A stretch of DNA of 64,000 nucleotides from Stratiolaelaps scimitus (lineage: Eukaryota; Arthropoda; Arachnida; Mesostigmata; Laelapidae): contig JABWDB010000035.1 of NCBI GenBank assembly GCA_019614645.1, positions 1,488,001 through 1,552,000 on the forward strand. The letters are read 5' to 3'. Of the stretch, positions 61,459-64,000 are shown in pieces. The stretch's first letter is position 1; every line of letters begins with the position of its first letter. A model generated the notes under the pieces. It saw only the letters and a program-made list of their open reading frames with translations, ran no database searches and had not been told where the DNA came from. A program made the position numbers and the translations under genes.

Positions 61459-63580
61459 TTAGCTCTTGAGCCAGGGATGGCTCTGCAGCGACGCCTTACT
61501 CCGATCACCGTAGTCATAAAGGAGCTCCTCGCCAGCACCAATATTCCGCTTAGCGACAAAGACAAGGCGAGGTACACCTCCAATAGTAACAGACTTTGTT
61601 TTCAGGTTGGCGCTCCGAATAGAATGGTTGATCAGCCGACCGAGACGGTCGCTCTCAGGGGTCGCATCAATACAGTGGCTGGCATTCTCATGCTGAAAAT
61701 AGTACATGTAACAGCCTACAGAGGTGTCCCGTACATACCTGCAAATCAAGTGATCAGGCAAACAAACAAAAAAAACAACATTACTATCTAGAAATACTCT
61801 CAAGACGGACTCTGTAATCTTAGAATAGTTGAAGAAAAAAACATGCGTGCAGACATTATACTTGATTGGGAGCTTGGCAGCGACAAAATGATAGCGTTCA
61901 AGAAATCATATTGAAATCGCAGTGAATGACATATGGTCGAATCCCTATCTAATCAATGCATATTATCATTTGAGAAATAGAGTCATGCTTGGATCGAACT
62001 TTGGCCAGCTCGGCCCGATGACGCAAACTCAATTCGATAAGTCAGCGCGGTGGCTTGGACGGCTAAGTCTCTGGCTGTCGGAAGCCAGAGGCCGCAGGTT
62101 CGAGCCCCGCTGTGTGACATATAAGAGAGCTTAAGCGTTGAAAAATTGCAGCTCCTTAAATAAACCAATAAACATTTACCATTTACCATTTACCATACAA
62201 GGTCGTCTATAACTACTACGATTGGCTGACAAACGTCGCAAAGTCGGGCGTTATGATCGAAAGAGAGCGGTTATGACTCGATGGTGGCACATATAGATAC
62301 ATACACGTACAGCTGCATACACATGGTATATTACATGAAAGTCTATTTCTGCATACAACTAGTTTCTAACATGAAAACATTTAACTCTGTGGTGCTACTC
62401 TAATATTGCTGCTGTATCTCGCTAGAAATTTCCCGGCGTACACGTACGATTCTTCGCGGCGGCGGGCCTCCTTCAGATCAATGAGATCGCCGGCATACTC
62501 GAGAACGTAATCGCCGACGCTTAGATCGACGTTCGACACCACGCCTCGTCCCTTGTCCTCGAACTTGACGATCTGAAACCCCGACTCGTCAGCATGTAGC
62601 ACTTTTTCCTCCATGAGCATCTTTTTGTACTTGATCACCTCGCCCTTCGTTCTCCGATGACTCCGCCGAAGCTGGAAGTAGTCGGTGATGCGTTTGATAT
62701 CCTTCTCCTCATCGCGACTGCGATCGTTGTTACTGGCGTTCTTGACGCCACCGTTGCCGCCGCCAGCGACGCCCCCTTTGCCGTCAGAGGCGGTCAGCTT
62801 CAGCTGCTGTTGCGACGACGACGGCGACGACGACGATTTCTGTCCGGACGTTTGTTTTCGTCGGGAGGGGGCCGTCGTCGACCCTGTTTTACTCGGAGGG
62901 CGGCCGCCCGTCCCCTTACGCCCCGTTGAAATCTGCCTGTCGCTGGCTCCACTCCGCTGTTGGCCTTTCTTCACGGACGACAACGCCGTCGCGTCGGGCA
63001 CGTTCTCCTTCTGTGGCTTGCTGATGCTGATGCTGTTGTTGTTGCTGTTGTTATTGTTGTTGTTATTGTTGTTGTTGCTGCTGCCGCTGTTGCCGCTGCA
63101 TTCGTTCGCGGTGTTGCTACCCTTTACGTCAACGACCGCTGGCGGGGCGGCGGCCGCCGCCGCCGCCAACGAATCCGATTGGAACGACTGGCCCTGCCCC
63201 TGCGTTGGCGACGACTGCTGCTGCACTGGTAGCGTTTGCCCTGCCGCTGCCGAAGCCGGCGGCTGTGGCGAAAAGTACCGGTCAATGTTGTGCTGTACAT
63301 AGGGCTGTTGCTGCTGCCGATGTGGGCTATTGGAGGCAGCAGCTTCAGTAGCCGCGCAAGCAGCCGCGGCGGGTTCTTTCTGTAGTTTCGCGCTGTTGCC
63401 GCTAGCGTCCGACGTTTTGCTGTCCACTGTAGTCGTTGAGACAACGCTGCCGACAGTCTCCGACTTTGGGGGCTGATGCTGCGCGTGGTGGACGCCGCCG
63501 CGAGGCCGCTTTTTCGGTGTCCGCGGCATTTCCGGCAGGACGGGCGAAGGGGTCCTCGTTGCTATGCTGCTAAGGCCCAT
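61459..63580 (-). CDS. KMT5A: Histone H4-K20 monomethyltransferase KMT5A (PR-Set7/SETD8), two coding exons
   Basis: The CDS joins 63580-62448 to 61738-61459 on the minus strand and gives 470 aa. KMT5A enzymes monomethylate histone H4 lysine 20 in the nucleus and act in S-phase control and chromatin compaction. The SET domain fills roughly the last 135 residues. Visible motifs are KGRGVV near 343, CYMYYF near 387, RLGRLINHS (N415, H416) and LLYDYGDRS (Y452, Y454), ending in HPWLKS, all as in KMT5A of animals. The splice is GT at 62447-62446 and AG at 61740-61739, phase 2. It restores EESYVRDTSVGCYMYYF, which aligns without gaps to the family; reading through exon 1 does not. The N-terminus is Q/N/S/A-rich, with a PIP box QHNIDRYF (96-103), KEN (191-193) and the degron ITDYFQLRR (298-306). 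The ATG at 63580 is the first in frame after a stop near 63700. An upstream exon is possible because the frame stays open above it. No near AATAAA was found; the first on this strand is at 60297-60306. Identity is near certain and the start less so. Confidence 0.96.
61739..62447 (-). other. KMT5A intron
   Basis: This 709-bp GT-AG intron interrupts the SET domain between its N-terminal half and the YVRDTSVGCYMYYF block, at phase 2. The donor reads ATC/GTACGT and the acceptor TTGCAG/G. It contains an antisense tRNA-headed SINE at about 62042-62196. A second AG at 61717-61716 lies 22 nt inside exon 2, but using it would drop conserved residues before GCYMYYF and break the phase. Confidence 0.9.
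62042..62196 (+). repeat. SINE-A copy, tRNA-derived, in KMT5A intron
   Basis: The 5' part looks like a tRNA gene: an A-box-like TGGCTTGGACGG, a strong arm CTCTGGCT/AGCCAGAG, and a B box GGTTCGAGCCC at 62097-62107. The body reads GACATATAAGAGAGCTTAAG and GCAGCTCCTTAAATAAACCA. The tail is three units of TTTACCA. The same order occurs near 33.1 kb and, inverted, near 27.4 kb, so this is a dispersed element and not a functional tRNA. Confidence 0.8.
63028..63092 (-). repeat. AAC/AAT trinucleotide tract coding poly-asparagine in KMT5A
   Basis: An interrupted GTT/ATT run on the plus strand encodes about 15 asparagines with a few serines in the KMT5A N-terminal linker (about residues 169-183 of the 470-aa model). 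It lies just N-terminal of the KEN motif. The length may vary between individuals. Confidence 0.85.
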
Positions 63581-64000
63581 TCGAGGGCGCGAAGAAGTCC
63601 GCCGGAAGGCGATGGCGGGCAAATTTCGTCTTGTATCTCGATCTCTACACACAGCCACCCGCGGGTGAGTCGATCGATCGACTGTGCGTGAATGCGCTCA
63701 GCGCTTGCCGCTGACCGTCGCGCCGTTGGAATAAACGTCGTCGGCGGCGGCGGCGGCCGTATCCACTGGAATGGTGCACTAAGCGTTCGCTGGCTGGTAG
63801 TGACAACTGCTGTTGGCGCGCTCAATGACAACGAAGCTCAACAATGGCGCGCGACAGATCGATGGTTGTTAGGGGGGTGGACATTCTGCAGCAGCAGCAG
63901 CAGTAACAGCCACAACACTGAATTTTGTTGACCCCCGACTGGCCAGAACGAAATGAAGTGTCGTGGACAACTTCTCGACATTGGTTTGACAACTAGCAAA
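63581..64000 (-). promoter_or_regulatory. KMT5A 5' flank, leader and possible promoter
   Basis: The DNA upstream of the KMT5A ATG is GC-rich, with a GGC run (63741-63757) and a CAG run (63891-63904). The KMT5A frame stays open up to a TGA near 63700 without another ATG. An AG at about 63645 preceded by GTGTGT could be an acceptor from an upstream non-coding exon. No TATA box is obvious. The promoter call is inference from position. Confidence 0.35.

Noticed and set aside
61393..61791. 132-codon plus-strand open frame
   Set aside because: It is antisense to the conserved SET-domain exon of KMT5A.
62042..62110. Functional tRNA gene
   Set aside because: The B box is good, but the anticodon arm and acceptor stem do not close properly, and the sequence continues as a SINE body shared with other loci.
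62685..63302. 205-codon plus-strand open frame rich in leucine and alanine
   Set aside because: It lies antisense to the KMT5A first exon and owes its length to that exon's codon bias and the poly-Asn/Gln/Ala tracts.

Overview
The window is eukaryotic nuclear DNA, most likely from an arthropod; a chelicerate or mite is a guess. Coding DNA is sparse, introns have GT-AG borders, (TA)n and CAG/CAA/CCG microsatellites are dense, and short tRNA-headed SINE-like repeats are scattered throughout. No operon, Shine-Dalgarno, CRISPR or prokaryotic mobile-element structure is seen.

The one gene recognised with confidence is at the right end, on the minus strand (61459-63580): a two-exon KMT5A / PR-Set7 / SETD8, the histone H4 lysine-20 monomethyltransferase. 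Exon 1 (62448-63580) encodes a long low-complexity N-terminus with a canonical PIP box, a KEN motif, a conserved PIP degron and the first half of the SET domain. Exon 2 (61459-61738) encodes the rest of the SET domain through to the stop codon. The 709-bp intron carries a SINE in antisense orientation.

Two weaker gene models rest on splice phase and open frames, not on recognised domains. One is a three-exon plus-strand model (59744-60590) convergent with KMT5A. The other is a three-exon minus-strand model (46481-48826). Several single exon-like blocks or ORFs (8449-8519, 14926-15375, 24806-24895, 31020-31451, 34174-34509, 41795-41943, 55296-55577, 58074-58478) are listed at low confidence.

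The remaining roughly 55 kb looks intergenic or intronic. GC-rich sections (about 5.6-7.3, 17.0-17.9, 30.0-31.7 and 54.0-58.6 kb) hold most of the trinucleotide repeats and could include unrecognised promoters or first exons. AT-rich sections hold (TA)n tracts up to about 100 bp. At least three dispersed repeat families can be matched within the window: SINE-A (tRNA head, tail of TTTACC-type repeats; about 27.3, 33.1 and 62.1 kb, with tail fragments at 4.3 and 18.7 kb), SINE-B (28.8 and 45.7 kb), and a family C (2.4, 28.7 and 37.9 kb). Several palindromes and inverted repeats stand out. No clearly novel biological system was found; the best leads are the two uncharacterised gene models, the repeat families and the inverted repeats.
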